Origin: Psychrobacillus sp. FSL H8-0483
GTDB taxonomy: Bacteria > Bacillota > Bacilli > Bacillales_A > Planococcaceae
Length of the DNA stretch: 64,000 nt
Assembly: GCF_038637725.1 (NCBI RefSeq)
Contig: NZ_CP152052.1
Span: forward strand, 541,501 to 605,500
Reading direction: 5' to 3'
This document shows positions 41,902-50,358 of the stretch, piece by piece (the first letter of the stretch is position 1; each line of letters starts with the position of its first letter). The translations under genes were made by a program, and so were the position numbers. The notes below the pieces were generated by a model. It ran no database searches and was not told the DNA's origin. It saw only the letters and a program-made list of their open reading frames with translations.

Positions 41902-42693
41902 TTATTCTCCCTTAAGTAAATTATATGTAGTACACATTGGTTTATTTGTTCTTGGATCCAATCCAATTTCAGCATCTATTTGGAAGACATCTCGTAATAC
42001 ATCTTGTGTAATAACTTCCTCACAGGTACCTGCTTTCACAATTTGTCCAGCCTTAAGAGCAATAATATAGTCAGCAAAGCGGGCTGCTTGATTGAGATCA
42101 TGTAAAACCATAACAATCGTGCGTTTTTCTTCTCGATTGAGTTTTTGTAGAAGTTCGAGCACTTCTAATTGATGAGCCATATCTAAATAAGTAGTTGGTT
42201 CATCTAAAAAAATGATCTCTGTTTCTTGGGCAAGAGCCATTGCAATCCAAACACGCTGGCGTTGTCCTCCTGATAGTGAATCTACAGGATAGTATTTGAA
42301 ATCAAGTGTTCCGGTTACTTCGAGAGCCCACTCAATCATTTCATAATCTTTTGTCGTGAGACGTCCAAAACCAGTTTGATAAGGAAAACGTCCATAAGAA
42401 ACAAGCTCACCAACTGTAAGACCTGCTGCACTCTCTGGTGTTTGTGGCAAGATTGCCATTTTTTTTGCAAGTTGTTTCGTATTTTGTTTTGTAACACTCT
42501 TCCCATCTAATAAGATGGAGCCAGACTGATGAGAAATTATTCGAGTAATAGCTTTTAAAAGAGTAGATTTTCCACATCCGTTCGGGCCAATAATGGTTGT
42601 AATCTGTTGATCAGGTATTTGAACAGATAGTTCTTTCACTATTAAACGTTCTCCGTAACCAATAGATAAATCATCTGTGCATAAGCGAACCAT
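41902..42693 (-). CDS. Iron-siderophore ABC transporter ATP-binding protein
   Basis: 263 residues. Walker A IGPNGCGKSTLLKAI, Q-loop ILPQTPE, signature SLSGGQRQRVWIAMALAQE, Walker B IIFLDEPTTYLDMAHQ and H-loop VLHDLNQAARFAD match the FhuC/FepC group. It is the first gene of the four-gene import operon, directly downstream of a Fur box, and is followed by the binding protein and both permeases. Confidence 0.9.
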   Translation of the reverse strand: MVRLCTDDLSIGYGERLIVKELSVQIPDQQITTIIGPNGCGKSTLLKAITRIISHQSGSILLDGKSVTKQNTKQLAKKMAILPQTPESAAGLTVGELVSYGRFPYQTGFGRLTTKDYEMIEWALEVTGTLDFKYYPVDSLSGGQRQRVWIAMALAQETEIIFLDEPTTYLDMAHQLEVLELLQKLNREEKRTIVMVLHDLNQAARFADYIIALKAGQIVKAGTCEEVITQDVLRDVFQIDAEIGLDPRTNKPMCTTYNLLKGE

Positions 42694-42728
42694 GTTGAAC
42701 CTCCAAACTTTATTATTGCATTAATAAG

Positions 42729-42748
42729 TGATAACGATTATCATTATC
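42729..42748. promoter_or_regulatory. Fur box shared by the siderophore operon and the divergent reductase
   Basis: GATAACGATTATCATTATC (42730-42748) matches 17 of 19 positions of the classical consensus GATAATGATAATCATTATC. It lies between two divergent starts (42693 minus, 42812 plus), so ferric uptake repressor could control both. Confidence 0.87.
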
Positions 42749-42811
42749 GCATAAGTAACTATATTTTAATAAAAGATTAATGTCAATATATATATTTTAG
42801 GAGACTAAAAA

Positions 42812-43855
42812 ATGAATGAAATAATGGACGTAACGATTATTGGCGGAGGACCAGCTGGATTATATGCAGCTTTCTATAGCGGATTACGGGAATTGAAAAC
42901 AAAAATTATTGAGTTTCAACCTCACTTAGGCGGAAAAATACATGTATATCCAGAGAAAATGATTTGGGATGTTGGAGGGCAACCGCCTATTTCAGGGGAG
43001 CGATTAATTGGTCAGTTAGTACAACAAGGATTAACTTTTGATCCAGAGGTAGTGTTAAATGAGAAAGTCGAGTCTGTTACAAGAGATGATCAGCAAATTT
43101 TCTGCTTGAAAACCGCATCTGGACAAATGCATTTTTCCAAAACGATTATTCTTGCAATTGGTGGGGGAATTCTGAATCCATTGAAGCTTAATATTGAAGG
43201 TGCAGAGCGTTTTGAATTAAGTAACTTAAATTACACCGTGAAATCTATTCAACGATTTAAGGATAAAACGGTTATTATTTCAGGTGGAGGAAATGCTGCG
43301 ATTGACTGGGCAAATGAGCTGGAACCTATTGCTAAAAAAGTGTACGTCACATATCGAAAAGATGCATTAAATGGTCATGAAGCGCAAGTGACGCAGTTGT
43401 TAGATAGTTCTGCCACATGTTTTTTTAATACATCTATTTCCAAATTAATTGCTTCTAAGAGCCATGATAAAATTGAGAGAGTTGCCTTAACAAATCATGA
43501 AACTGGGGAAGTGTCCTTTTTAAAAATAGATGAAGTCATTATTAATCACGGATATGAAAGAGACGCAGAGCTTCTGAGTAATAGTACGGTCCAAATCGCC
43601 ACTAAAGATGATTATTATGTGGACGGTACGTGCTTGAGTGAGTCATCAGTGGCAGGTATTTATGCGGCGGGTGATATTTTGGCTCATCCTGGTAAGCTGC
43701 ATCTGATAGCAGGAACATTTCAAGATGCTGCAAATGCAGTAAACAAAGCAAAACAATTTATTCAACCAGATGCAAGTGAAATAGCAATGGTTTCTTCCCA
43801 TAATGAAATCTTTAAAGAAAGAAACAAAAAAATGATAAAAGAACTTATAAAATAA
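42812..43855 (+). CDS. Ferredoxin/flavodoxin-NADP reductase (YumC/YcgT-like)
   Basis: 347 residues, ATG after AGGAGA. FAD-binding motif VTIIGGGPAGLYAAFYSGLR, with LGGKIHVYPEK and DVGGQPPISGERL typical of the thioredoxin-reductase-like FNR group. The NADP site is VIISGGGNAAIDWANEL, and the second FAD motif is GIYAAGDILAHPGKLHLIAG. There is no CxxC pair, which separates it from thioredoxin reductase. B. subtilis has two such enzymes, and its YcgT is in the Fur regulon. The Fur box shared with the divergent siderophore operon suggests that this is the iron-starvation form, perhaps supplying electrons to reduce imported ferric siderophore. Confidence 0.85.
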   Translation: MNEIMDVTIIGGGPAGLYAAFYSGLRELKTKIIEFQPHLGGKIHVYPEKMIWDVGGQPPISGERLIGQLVQQGLTFDPEVVLNEKVESVTRDDQQIFCLKTASGQMHFSKTIILAIGGGILNPLKLNIEGAERFELSNLNYTVKSIQRFKDKTVIISGGGNAAIDWANELEPIAKKVYVTYRKDALNGHEAQVTQLLDSSATCFFNTSISKLIASKSHDKIERVALTNHETGEVSFLKIDEVIINHGYERDAELLSNSTVQIATKDDYYVDGTCLSESSVAGIYAAGDILAHPGKLHLIAGTFQDAANAVNKAKQFIQPDASEIAMVSSHNEIFKERNKKMIKELIK

Positions 43856-43859
43856 GCGA

Positions 43860-43966
43860 TGTTATATTTTACTGTTGTTTCTTAGCATATAATTTGCGGA
43901 AAAATCCGCCCAGAGTCCCGCGAATAGCAAGCAGATTCTACGAAATAACAACAATATAATTTAACA
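43860..43966. repeat. Inverted-repeat element, family M, copy 2
   Basis: Left end TGTTATATTTTACTGTTGTT and right end AATAACAACAATATAATTTA-ACA form terminal inverted repeats around a GC-rich centre. The left 40 bases are nearly the same as those at 30554 and 57341. It begins at the last base before the intergenic region, only 5 bases after the reductase stop. Confidence 0.7.
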
Positions 43967-43978
43967 GAGCCGTAAAAT

Positions 43979-44009
43979 GAGAAAAGCTGAGCAATTCGCT
44001 CAGCTTTTT
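43979..44009. terminator. Bidirectional terminator between convergent genes
   Basis: AAAAGCTGAG pairs with CTCAGCTTTT around CAATTCG and a T-run follows on the plus strand, with an A-run on the other side. Confidence 0.85.
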
Positions 44010-45032
44010 TTACCATTTAGCTTTATGCTCTTCAATACATCCGAGTAGCTGTTGAATATGAAGTGTTGGCCCATTTTCTAACTGAATGTTCCCGTTGTAA
44101 TACCCCATCATTTGATGGACTTCTGAGGTCACAAGTTTTGCATCCGTTTTGGCAATACGATGGAAGAAGGGGGTGAAGGTTAAGTTCACGTCCTTTGAAA
44201 ATTTAGTTTTTATTTTCCAAGGCTGCATAAAATCATTTGTATTATAAGTAAACAATAAGTCCTCATGAATTTTTGTTAGTTTGCCGTCTACAATAATGGC
44301 ATTCTCAGTCATACCCGTACCATCTGTCCATTTGCCACCAAAGTTTAATCCAATTCTCCTAGATCCTACCCGCTGAGAAGCAAACCCCCAATTCCATGTA
44401 GCTTTACGTGGCCAAACCCCTCTACCGTAATCGAGTACAGAGAAATTATCCTCTGCTTGGAAAGTGTAGCGAGCATCTCCTACTTTTACAAATCCAGTAG
44501 TAGGTAATAAATGATGCTTCGCTGTAAATTGAAATTGAGTGCGGTTCCAAGGGATTACAACATTCAACGATTCATCTTCTGGTGGATGCGAAATATGTAA
44601 GTCCGCATGTAATAGGTCGCCATCAAAGTCAGGTATTGTCACGGTCATATGTGTTTCATTTTGAATATATAAAAGTTGAATAGACATTTCTTTTGAATGA
44701 AACTGAATGCTCTCTAATACGTTGGAAGCCATTTTTATTTTATTCCCTAAGGGAATCGTAATCGTTTTTTCTACATATCTCTGCGTTTCATAATTTAAAA
44801 AGTATACATAACAAACAGCTGCAAAATCTAAATGACTAATTGTTGCAGAAAAGAGGATTTCATCTCCAAATACACACCAGTAATTCCACTTTTTCTTCCG
44901 CATATAGTGACCTTTCAAGTTACTTTGGATGAGTGGTTTTTTTGCATATCCAATCGCTTTTGGATTCAAATTTCCTTTTTCATCACATAGCAAAGTCGCT
45001 ACTGTAATTTCTTTCTCTGCATGCTGCCGCAT
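44010..45032 (-). CDS. DUF2804 domain-containing protein
   Basis: 340 residues. Recognisable DUF2804 segments are LCDEKGNLNPKAIGYAKKPL, KKWNYWCVFGDEILFSATIS, DYGRGVWPRKATWNWGFAS and GLNFGGKWTDGTGMTENAII. The protein is beta-rich with no signal peptide or membrane helix. The family is widespread and has no settled function; its fold resembles lipocalin-like hydroxyneurosporene synthase relatives, which I state as recollection. The start lies 116 bases from the divergent amidase gene. Confidence 0.83.
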   Translation of the reverse strand: MRQHAEKEITVATLLCDEKGNLNPKAIGYAKKPLIQSNLKGHYMRKKKWNYWCVFGDEILFSATISHLDFAAVCYVYFLNYETQRYVEKTITIPLGNKIKMASNVLESIQFHSKEMSIQLLYIQNETHMTVTIPDFDGDLLHADLHISHPPEDESLNVVIPWNRTQFQFTAKHHLLPTTGFVKVGDARYTFQAEDNFSVLDYGRGVWPRKATWNWGFASQRVGSRRIGLNFGGKWTDGTGMTENAIIVDGKLTKIHEDLLFTYNTNDFMQPWKIKTKFSKDVNLTFTPFFHRIAKTDAKLVTSEVHQMMGYYNGNIQLENGPTLHIQQLLGCIEEHKAKW

Positions 45033-45148
45033 TAGCCATCTTCCTTTCTTTAAAGTAGAATTCTTCGATGTAAAATTATTTTATTTAGATTAATACTAGC
45101 ATATTATTTCACGCAAAACATATAAACAAAATAGAAGGAGGTGGAAAA

Positions 45149-45640
45149 TTGGCAACAACGTATAACCGAGAAGCTGCGGTAGCCTATGCACAAAAATGGT
45201 GGAATAGCAATAATCCGAAGTTTCCTGTATTTGATGACGATTGTACAAATTATATTTCTCAATGTTTGTTTGCAGGTGGTGCTCCTATGCGAGGTCAACC
45301 TAATAGAATGAAGGGGTGGTGGTTAGGGAATAATACGTGGAGCCTTAGCTGGAGCACTCCTCATTCATTACGGTGGTACTTTGCAGGTTCCACAATTGGA
45401 TTACAAGGAACGCAGGTAGACTCGCCAACTAAACTTCTTTTAGGAGATCTTATTTTTTATGATTTTGAAGGAGATGGGAGATACGATCATTCTACAATTG
45501 TAACAAGTATTCAAGATGGCATGCCCTATGTAAACGCACACACAAACAATAGTAAAGATAGGTTTTGGAATTATATGGACTCCTATGCACATACACCAAA
45601 TACGAAGTATGTATTTATCCATGTTAAGGATCATTTTTAA
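45149..45640 (+). CDS. Amidase-domain protein (Amidase_6, PF12671)
   Basis: 163 residues, TTG start after GAAGGAGGTGG. YNREAAVAYAQKWWNSNNPK, then DDDCTNYISQCLFAGG with the putative nucleophile Cys at about residue 32, DLIFYDFEGDGRYDHSTIVT with the catalytic His, and PYVNAHTNNSKDRFWNYM. This is the typical Bacillales single-domain amidase of about 160 residues, a papain-like fold thought to act on peptide or wall bonds. No signal peptide is visible, as is usual for this short form, so export or a mother-cell role is uncertain. Confidence 0.85.
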   Translation: MATTYNREAAVAYAQKWWNSNNPKFPVFDDDCTNYISQCLFAGGAPMRGQPNRMKGWWLGNNTWSLSWSTPHSLRWYFAGSTIGLQGTQVDSPTKLLLGDLIFYDFEGDGRYDHSTIVTSIQDGMPYVNAHTNNSKDRFWNYMDSYAHTPNTKYVFIHVKDHF

Positions 45641-45650
45641 TGGGAAATAA

Positions 45651-45840
45651 GTGAGTTAATTTCATAAATAGCACTTTGTTATTAAAATACGAACATTTAT
45701 CACTTTGTTGATTGAAACGGCAGGCGGCGACTCCAGCGGGATGAGTGAGACAGATAAGCCATCACAAACGACGCGTAAGCGGCGTTGATGGCTTATCGCT
45801 CACCCCGCGGAAAGCGTCCGCCTATAGCGGAAATCAACTA
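45651..45840. repeat. GC-rich dispersed repeat, family R, copy 4 (most complete)
   Basis: It opens with GTGAGTTAATTTCATAAATA and TTTGTTGATTGAAACGGCAG, as in the copy at 4312. Then come GCGGCGACTCCAGCGGGATG, an internal inverted repeat (ATAAGCCATCA with TGATGGCTTAT), and CACCCCGCGGAAAGCGTCCG. It ends CGGAAATCAAC. The two ends TTGATTG and GGAAATCAAC are roughly inverted. Confidence 0.75.
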
Positions 45841-45914
45841 TTTTTAGTTTCCTTTAGTATTGTTCGTGTTTTTTCATGTAATTTGGAATTATGAAATTGA
45901 TTCAAGCGAAAAAC

Positions 45915-45953
45915 AAAAAGGGTAACTAAAAATTTTCTTAGTTACCCTTTTTC
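45915..45953. terminator. Terminator between convergent genes
   Basis: AAAAGGGTAACTAA pairs with TTAGTTACCCTTTT around an 8-base loop, with A- and T-runs on the outer sides. Confidence 0.85.
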
Positions 45954-46005
45954 AATAGAAAAGAAAGTATAAACATTTCTACATAGTAGCTTGCATTTGT
46001 CTCAT

Positions 46006-46857
46006 TTATGGCAAGTACCAAAGGACTGCAATTGTTTCTTCCCCTGCATGAACTGCTAAAGAGGTGCTAATTTCTCCAATAACTAATTCGACATTAGGTG
46101 CTTGAAGTAAAATAGCTTCTTTCAAACTTTCTGCTTGTTCTAGAGCATTCGCATGCATAATGTATACTGTTTTTGTTTCTTCTTGTTGTACGGATTCAAC
46201 AACTTTATTAATTAAATACTGTATTGCCTTTTTATAAGACCTTACTTTATCAAGCTCTTGTAGTTCGCCTTTATTATTAATTTGAATAATTGGCTTGATT
46301 TTCAATAAACTACCTAAGTAAAACTGTGCACTACTTAATCTTCCGCCTTTATAAAGCTGCGTTAAGTTGCCAATTAGAATGAAATTTCGAAATTTAGTTG
46401 CTTCTGTTCTTAACTGAGCTGCAATTTCTTCAAATGATAAGCCTTGCTCTTGCAAATGGAGTCCTTTTACAACTAGTCCTGTTATGCCAGCTGATAAAGA
46501 AAGGGAATCGACACATTCTACTTGTACTTGAGCTATCTGAGCACCGCTTTGTGAAGAAGATATCGTTCCACTTAAACTATTAGAAACATGGACAGCAATA
46601 ATAGATTCGTATTCCGTACTAAGCTTCGTATAAAGCTCCGCAAATTCACCAGCAGATGGTTGAGAAGTTTTGACTGAATCAGAACCATTTCGAATACGAT
46701 CATAAAGCTGTTCAGGAGTTAGGTCAACGCCATCAACAAACTGCTCATGACCAAAGTGAATATTAAGGGGAATGACATAAACATCCGGATGATTTTTTAA
46801 AAGGGTATTTACATATGCACTACTATCTACTACCCAAGCAATTTTTTTCATAATCAT
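46006..46857 (-). CDS. DegV family fatty-acid-binding protein
   Basis: About 283 residues. The N-terminal DegV signature is IAWVVDSSAYV, followed by VIPLNIHFGHEQFVDGVDL, VKTSQPSAGEFAELY, HVSNSLSGTISSSQSGA and the C-terminal lobe with YKGGRLSSAQFYLGSLLKIK and PIIQINNKGEL. DegV (FakB-like) proteins bind fatty acids and can present them to the kinase FakA for phosphorylation. ATG 46857 has TAGGA 8 bases upstream; ATG 46851 is possible. Next on the same strand upstream is a PlsY-like acyltransferase, which uses acyl phosphate, the product of such kinases; the pairing is suggestive. Confidence 0.85.
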   Translation of the reverse strand: MIMKKIAWVVDSSAYVNTLLKNHPDVYVIPLNIHFGHEQFVDGVDLTPEQLYDRIRNGSDSVKTSQPSAGEFAELYTKLSTEYESIIAVHVSNSLSGTISSSQSGAQIAQVQVECVDSLSLSAGITGLVVKGLHLQEQGLSFEEIAAQLRTEATKFRNFILIGNLTQLYKGGRLSSAQFYLGSLLKIKPIIQINNKGELQELDKVRSYKKAIQYLINKVVESVQQEETKTVYIMHANALEQAESLKEAILLQAPNVELVIGEISTSLAVHAGEETIAVLWYLP

Positions 46858-46958
46858 TCTGAACATCCTATCTAATTTATTATTTAATTTATAATAATTA
46901 TAGCATAGTAGTGTTTCATTTTATTCCTCAAATGTTATGGAATGGATAATAGTTATCG

Positions 46959-47525
46959 TTATTTTTTCCACCAACGTTCATCCCAAGATTCAACTATATC
47001 AAATCGATGGCGAATGAGAATAATGATAACAGCAAGTGAAAGAGGCCATGCACTCCAAAAAGTAGGAATTACCCAACATAAAATAGCGTATGCACTAAAC
47101 GCGATAATCATACTTAAGGTAGCACTTCTTAATATAGCAATGAAAAAGATGAAAATAGCCGCCATAATCCCAAATAACGATGGATTAAAGAGAAGTGCGA
47201 CCCCAACAAAAGTAGCAATTCCTTTTCCACCTTTCCATTTTAACCAAAAAGGATACAAGTGCCCTACAATAACCCAAAATCCACCAGTTGCAATAATTAC
47301 AGCGGGAAAACTATAATAAAAGCCAATGAATAGAACGAAAACTCCTTTTAGTGCATCACCTAAAAAGGTTAATAAAAACGCAGATTTTCCAAGGACAGCG
47401 CCCGCGTTTCTAGCACCTAAATTTCCACTGCGCATTTTACGTAAGTCTGTTTTTTTCCATTTGCCAATCCACCAAGCGGTTAGGAAAGTGCCAATAAAGT
47501 AACTAAAAAACCAGTATAGAAGCAT
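46959..47525 (-). CDS. Glycerol-3-phosphate acyltransferase, PlsY family
   Basis: 188 residues from ATG 47525, preceded by TTGGAGGTGATCG. Five membrane helices. PlsY motifs: MRSGNLGARNAGAVLGK (the SGNxGAxN motif, with Arg in place of the usual Thr), GHLYPFWLKWKGGKGIATFV (GGKG motif) and a C-terminal RHRFDIVESWDERWW. PlsY transfers acyl from acyl phosphate to glycerol-3-phosphate, the first step of phospholipid synthesis. Whether this is the main copy or a paralog cannot be told; the motif deviation fits a second copy. Confidence 0.82.
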   Translation of the reverse strand: MLLYWFFSYFIGTFLTAWWIGKWKKTDLRKMRSGNLGARNAGAVLGKSAFLLTFLGDALKGVFVLFIGFYYSFPAVIIATGGFWVIVGHLYPFWLKWKGGKGIATFVGVALLFNPSLFGIMAAIFIFFIAILRSATLSMIIAFSAYAILCWVIPTFWSAWPLSLAVIIILIRHRFDIVESWDERWWKK

Positions 47526-47976
47526 TCGATCACCTCCAAATATGTGTATGAATAATAAGCGAGTTAACACAACTTGAACCATATATTTATTATTTGCTTC
47601 TTGTAAAGCGCATCCAGTTGAATGGCAGTTGTGATAAATGGAGAAGCTAAAATTGGCACAAGAATGTTTTACTGGTAAGATAACCTAGATACCTAGTAAT
47701 AGTATTAATTATTCTTTACATAATATATGTATTAATTTTAGCATGTAATCGAAAACGGCATGCAGCTTTAGTTAATTTTTCAACAAATATTTTTCTTATG
47801 CTACTACGGAAAGTCATAAGTTTATTAAGAACCACTTGTATCAAGCATTCTATGCATCCAAGGGTAATGGAAAAAACCAGGTTACTTATTGTGAAGGTTG
47901 TCCCTCTTTTAATGTACGGAATAAATTGGTATGATGTTAGTAATTATGAATGAAGAAAAAAGGGAGTTATCATAAC
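47526..47976. other. Intergenic stretch without a supported gene
   Basis: About 450 AT-rich bases between divergent genes. No ORF with a ribosome site, repeat or hairpin of note was seen. Promoters for both neighbours should lie here, but I could not place them with confidence. Confidence 0.5.
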
Positions 47977-48549
47977 ATGATAGAGCAATCATTAACTGTT
48001 CGCGACGCAATTATTCAAAGAAGATCGATTAAAGCATTTAATGGCCAACCAGTGGAAAGAGAATTATTACTGTCCATTATGGAAGATTCTTTCTGGGCTG
48101 CCAATCATCAATTAAGAGAGCCTTGGCGTTTTGTTATCGCTTGTGGAAAAGAAAATTCAGAATTGCATGAGCTATTGAGAGAATTCGCACTGCCCAAATG
48201 GAGAGAATTATCTGAAGATGACCTAGAGAAGCAAATGAAGAAATTTACGAATCCTGGCGGGTACATATTTGTCATTGTGCCAGAGGATCCGCGTCAAAAA
48301 GAACGCTTAGAGGACTTTGGAGCAGCAAGTATGCTTATCCAAAACATCCAGTTACTTGCCTGGGATCGTGGGATTGGATCATGCTGGAAAACACCTGCAT
48401 TTTTAGATAATCCTAAATTCCGTGAAGCTCTTGGTGTACAACAAGGAGAACGTATTATTAGTATGCTTCAAGTTGGTTATTTTGATGAAATGCCAAAACC
48501 AAAACCTCGTAAAAGTGTCGAGCAACTAGTGACTATATTTGGAGAATAA
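47977..48549 (+). CDS. Nitroreductase family protein
   Basis: 190 residues; ATG 47977 follows AAGGGAG by 10 bases, and an in-frame ATG 27 bases earlier has no site. VRDAIIQRRSIKAFNGQPVE gives the FMN-phosphate Arg-Arg-Ser motif, WAANHQLREPWRFVI the second segment, and FGAASMLIQNIQLLAWDRGI with GSCWKTPAFLDNPKFRE the C-terminal half. It differs from the MhqN-like enzyme at 5107 and resembles the YdjA/YfhC group. Substrate unknown. Monocistronic. Confidence 0.85.
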   Translation: MIEQSLTVRDAIIQRRSIKAFNGQPVERELLLSIMEDSFWAANHQLREPWRFVIACGKENSELHELLREFALPKWRELSEDDLEKQMKKFTNPGGYIFVIVPEDPRQKERLEDFGAASMLIQNIQLLAWDRGIGSCWKTPAFLDNPKFREALGVQQGERIISMLQVGYFDEMPKPKPRKSVEQLVTIFGE

Positions 48550-48558
48550 GAATAAGTA

Positions 48559-48592
48559 AGTGGCTATCTCTTGGAGAGATAGCCACTTTTTA
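48559..48592 (+). terminator. Terminator after the nitroreductase
   Basis: AGTGGCTATCTC pairs with GAGATAGCCACT around TTGGA, followed by TTTT. Confidence 0.88.
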
Positions 48593-48606
48593 TGATAAAT
48601 TCTATT

Positions 48607-48760
48607 GAGATTATTTTCTTTTATTAGTTATAAAATGGCTTAGCGAGACCAATTCATAGAGAATCGCAACCAACTTACTCCTAACCGAGATCAAAAACTA
48701 CTGAAACGAGACCAATTTCCTTACGACCGAGACCAATTCTCATAGTATAGAGATAAATCA
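48607..48760. repeat. Array of five units with 21-bp period (GAGACCAATT), array 1
   Basis: The hexamer GAGACC or a variant begins at 48645, 48666 (GCAACC), 48687 (GAGATC), 48708 and 48729, exactly 21 bases apart. The usual unit core is CCGAGACCAATT with variable bases between. The left flank AGATTATTTTCTTTTATTAG and AAATGGCTTAGCGA recurs in reverse complement beside array 2 (52485-52525). No ORF is present. Confidence 0.8.
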
Positions 48761-48784
48761 ATGGTAGATAGCCCTAGTAGTACA

Positions 48785-48823
48785 TAAAAAAACACATGGA
48801 TTGTATGAATACCCATGTGTTTT
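48785..48823 (-). terminator. Terminator of the M20 dipeptidase gene
   Basis: AAAACACATGG pairs with CCATGTGTTTT around a 12-base loop, with an A-run on the plus strand, giving a T-run in the minus-strand transcript. Confidence 0.8.
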
Positions 48824-48830
48824 AGTTACA

Positions 48831-50228
48831 TTATTTTTTTAAGTCTTCCTTAGAAAGTTCGGCAAGTTCATAGTAGTAATCGCCGATTACACGCAATCCT
48901 TGATCAAAGTTTTCTAAGTGGAAATGCTCGTTAGGTGCATGGAAGTTTTCTGTAGATAATCCGAAGCCCATTAACACTACCGGCAATCCAAGGATCTCAT
49001 CAAATGCTGCAACGATTGGAATAGATCCGCCACCGCGCGTATATGCAGTTGGTACATTATATACTTTTTCATAGCTACGACCAGCTGCTTGAATAGCAGG
49101 GTGGTCAAATGGTGTGATGAACGGTTTTCCTTTATCGAATTCAGTTAAAGTTACCGTGACGCCAACTGGTTTATTCTTTTCGATATGTGCTCTTAGTTTA
49201 GCGACAATTTCATCTGGGTCTTGGTCTGGTACTAAACGACAAGTGATTTTTGCTCCGGCTTCACTTGGTAAAACAGTTTTAATACCTTCTCCAGAGAATC
49301 CTCCGAATACACCATTAATTTCTAAAGTTGGGCGGACCCAAGTGCGTTCTAAATGTGTATAGCCTTTTTCACCGAATAGTTCGTCCACGCCGACTTCTTT
49401 TTTCAACTCTTCCTCATCAAAACCAAGTGCAGCGTATGCTTGCTTCTCTTCTTCTAATAAAGGGCGGACATTGTCATAGAATCCTTCTACTTCAATCGTA
49501 CCCTCTGCATCGCGGAAAGAATCTAAAATGGAAACGAGTGCATGAATCGAGTTTTGAACCCCTCCACCATAAAGACCAGAGTGAAGGTCACCTTTTGCAC
49601 CTTTTACATCAATTTGTACGCCGCAAAGGCCACGTAAGCCGTAGCAAACTGCTGGTTGGCCAGGACCTTGCATACCTGTATCCGAAATGATGATAACATC
49701 TGCTGCAAGTTTTTCTTTATTATTTTCAATATATTCTTCTAAATTAGGACTGCCTACTTCTTCTTCGCCTTCAATTAAAAGCTTCACATTAACAGGTAGG
49801 GACCCCCCTGTTTGAAGAAGAGCTTCTATAGCTTTCACATGCATAAATACTTGCCCTTTGTCATCACTAGCACCACGAGCATATAATTTATTATCGCGAA
49901 CTTGTGGTTCAAAAGGTTCTGTTTCCCAAAGGTTTAACGGATCCACTGGTTGAACGTCATAATGTCCGTAAATAAGCATGGTTGGTTTGCCCTCAGCATG
50001 AAGCCAGTCAGCATATACAACAGGGTGGCCGCTAGTTTTATCCACCATTACGTTTTCTAAACCAGCTCTTGTTAAGGATTCAGCTAACCATTGTGCGCCT
50101 TTTTGCATATCATCTTTATGTTCAGATAAAGATGAAATACTTGGGATGCGAAGAAACTGTTTTAATTCTTCTAGATGTTCTTCTCTTTTTTCTGTGAAGT
50201 ATTTGTCTAATGTAGGTAATTGGCCCAC
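48831..50228 (-). CDS. M20 family dipeptidase
   Basis: 465 residues, GTG start behind AGAGGG. Zinc-binding motifs of the M20 fold: MLIYGHYDVQPVDPLNLWE (first His and Asp), YARGASDDKGQVFMHVKA (bridging Asp), LIEGEEEVGSPNLEEYI (catalytic Glu), and near the end FGLSTENFHAPNEHFHLENF with the last His. The lid domain has KGDLHSGLYGGGVQNS. Length and motifs fit the cytosolic nonspecific dipeptidase group (CNDP-like), not PepV. It would cleave dipeptides in the cytosol. Monocistronic. Confidence 0.88.
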   Translation of the reverse strand: MGQLPTLDKYFTEKREEHLEELKQFLRIPSISSLSEHKDDMQKGAQWLAESLTRAGLENVMVDKTSGHPVVYADWLHAEGKPTMLIYGHYDVQPVDPLNLWETEPFEPQVRDNKLYARGASDDKGQVFMHVKAIEALLQTGGSLPVNVKLLIEGEEEVGSPNLEEYIENNKEKLAADVIIISDTGMQGPGQPAVCYGLRGLCGVQIDVKGAKGDLHSGLYGGGVQNSIHALVSILDSFRDAEGTIEVEGFYDNVRPLLEEEKQAYAALGFDEEELKKEVGVDELFGEKGYTHLERTWVRPTLEINGVFGGFSGEGIKTVLPSEAGAKITCRLVPDQDPDEIVAKLRAHIEKNKPVGVTVTLTEFDKGKPFITPFDHPAIQAAGRSYEKVYNVPTAYTRGGGSIPIVAAFDEILGLPVVLMGFGLSTENFHAPNEHFHLENFDQGLRVIGDYYYELAELSKEDLKK

Positions 50229-50358
50229 TAGGATCCCTCTTTTCTAATAATTTCGTGTTTGGAAATAGTATAGCATAAGTTTTATGACAACTAAAATCAC
50301 AGTATGCTATAGTTATAAGAAGAGATATTGCACGAATTTATTTTAGGAGGATACAAAA

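Noticed and set aside
46945-46963. Possible second Fur box (GATAATAGTTATCGTTATT)
   Set aside because: About 14 of 19 matches, poor symmetry, and it overlaps the end of the PlsY gene; too weak to report as a site.
48645-48735. Array 1 as a CRISPR
   Set aside because: Units are 21 bp with a conserved core of about 10 bases, with no repeat/spacer alternation of CRISPR size and no cas genes.
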